This document shows positions 11,957 through 12,870 of a stretch of 12,870 nt of DNA, in pieces. The notes beneath the pieces are model-generated. The model did no database searches and had not been told where the DNA came from. It saw nothing but the letters and a program-made list of their open reading frames with translations. Source of the stretch: Nitrososphaeraceae archaeon (GTDB lineage Archaea > Thermoproteota > Nitrososphaeria > Nitrososphaerales > Nitrososphaeraceae); assembly GCA_030038695.1 (NCBI GenBank), contig JASHSN010000449.1, forward strand, positions 1-12,870, in the 5' to 3' direction. The position numbers were made by a program, and so were the translations under genes. Positions within the stretch are counted from its first letter, which is position 1. Every line of letters begins with the position of its first letter.

Positions 11957-12870
11957 ATGGGCAAATTTCTAGGAAGGAAGCCTAAGCTGGAATCCAACAC
12001 ACCTGAAACCACAAATGCGCGTTACGATGACAGTGCCGAGTTCCAGAAGCGCGACCTTTACCAGAAAGGCGTAAACCAAATGGCTAGTGAAAAGTTAGAA
12101 GATGCTATTCGGAGTTTTGAGCTGGCTTTAAGAATTGACGCAAAATATGTAGACGCGTGGATAAAAAAAGGATATGCCCATTTTCATCTCGGCCAATATA
12201 CGGTTGCCATTCACTCGTACGACAAAGCGCTAGACATAGATTTGAACGATGGCGAGGCATGGAATATGAAAGGATTAGCATATTATAAGATGAATAGCTA
12301 TGAGAAGGCTGTCGAAGCATGCGAAAAGGCAATCGATATTAATCCCAACGACGGAATGTCATGGTATAACAAAGCGTGCTATCTGACTGTCGTCGGAAGG
12401 GTAGACGAAGGCATGGAGGCTCTCAAGCGCTCAATTGAGATAGATATATCGTATGCCAAGAGAGCCGTCCGCGATAGAGACTTTGAAAACGCAAAAGCAG
12501 AGGAAGGGTTTAGACGTATCATAGAAGTTGTAGTCCTAGAGACTATAAGACAAGCGTACAACCATCTAGGTAAGATCGTTTGGATGACAGGCATGGACAG
12601 AGTCGAGGTCGAAGACGCTCTGTCTCGGTTATCAATGAAAGGATTGATTGTAAGAAGAGAAAGGAAAGAAATTCATGGTTTTTTTACGAGCAAAGAGGAA
12701 TATTACGAATTAGTGAAAGAAATTGCTGATAAAGTAGGAGTGGCTAAGCGCGTTGGTTTACTGGGGCATAGCAAAGAAGTGTCAGCTCCTGTACAACAAT
12801 TAAGAGATATTGTCGAGATCCTTGGAAAAGCTAGAGAATCAATAGAAAGGGGCGACGTTAATACAACTGT
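11957..12870 (+). CDS. TPR protein with C-terminal winged-helix domain, partial
   Basis: The frame opens at ATG 11957 and is still open at the window edge (304 codons, 3' end missing). A short basic N-terminus (MGKFLGRKPK) is followed by four TPR units at about residues 33-66, 67-100, 101-134 and 135-168. Typical signatures are AIRSFELALRIDAKYVDAW, YDKALDIDLNDGEAWNMKG and EKAIDINPNDGMSWYNKA. Residues about 188-252 look like a winged helix (LGKIVWMTGMDRVEVEDAL, RLSMKGLIVRRERKEIHGFF), followed by a helical region. TPRs mediate protein-protein contact, and the winged helix may bind DNA or act as a protein-interaction fold. It is cytoplasmic, with no signal peptide. It is divergent from the RPC34-like gene with which it shares an intergenic region; a link in transcription is possible but unproven. 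Partner and exact role unknown. Confidence 0.85.
   Translation, partial: MGKFLGRKPKLESNTPETTNARYDDSAEFQKRDLYQKGVNQMASEKLEDAIRSFELALRIDAKYVDAWIKKGYAHFHLGQYTVAIHSYDKALDIDLNDGEAWNMKGLAYYKMNSYEKAVEACEKAIDINPNDGMSWYNKACYLTVVGRVDEGMEALKRSIEIDISYAKRAVRDRDFENAKAEEGFRRIIEVVVLETIRQAYNHLGKIVWMTGMDRVEVEDALSRLSMKGLIVRRERKEIHGFFTSKEEYYELVKEIADKVGVAKRVGLLGHSKEVSAPVQQLRDIVEILGKARESIERGDVNTT

Overview
The window looks like a chromosomal segment of an ammonia-oxidising-type archaeon (Thaumarchaeota/Nitrososphaeria). The reasons are an archaeal type II GAPDH, an RPC34-like winged-helix protein with an Fe-S cysteine module, an archaeal RlmE, thaumarchaeal-type small proteins, a thaumarchaeal-type tyrosine integrase with a C-terminal coiled coil, AT-rich DNA, archaeal TATA boxes close to start codons, and frequent TTG/GTG starts. 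The genus cannot be fixed from this sequence alone.

Layout. Positions 1 to about 6180 are an accessory, decaying region. They hold a short exported protein (276-443, minus), the broken C-terminal part of a pyruvate/indolepyruvate decarboxylase-type ThDP enzyme (about 645-1168, minus), two copies of an unidentified dispersed repeat (about 1246-1433 and 4563-4734), a possible DUF72-like fragment (1458-1565, minus), a frame-broken secreted glycine-rich protein (1614-2783, plus), three small conserved-looking genes (2937-3215 plus, 3458-3811 minus, 4091-4333 plus) and a broken tyrosine recombinase (4814 to about 6150, minus). Positions 6207 to 12870 are compact, intact core genome: gap (minus), then divergently trpG-trpD (plus), a coiled-coil protein (plus), rlmE (minus, convergent), a possible 27-residue ORF, an RPC34-like gene (minus) and, divergently, a TPR/winged-helix protein that runs off the window (plus).

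How the genes relate. TrpG and TrpD belong to tryptophan biosynthesis: TrpG supplies ammonia to anthranilate synthase and TrpD adds phosphoribose to anthranilate. They abut in one frame, separated by a single TGA. GAPDH belongs to the triose-phosphate part of gluconeogenesis/glycolysis. RlmE modifies rRNA, and the RPC34-like protein suggests a transcription role. Several genes (coiled coil, RPC34-like, TPR) have a TATA-like element about 20-30 bp before the start codon, which fits leaderless mRNAs. trpG instead has a Shine-Dalgarno-like GAGGT.

No tRNA, rRNA, CRISPR array or intact transposase was seen. The most interesting items are the hidden decarboxylase pseudogene, the glycine-rich protein whose frame breaks partly fall in G-runs, the repeated unidentified element, a perfect 13-bp inverted repeat at 2855-2893, and a palindrome immediately upstream of the RPC34-like promoter.
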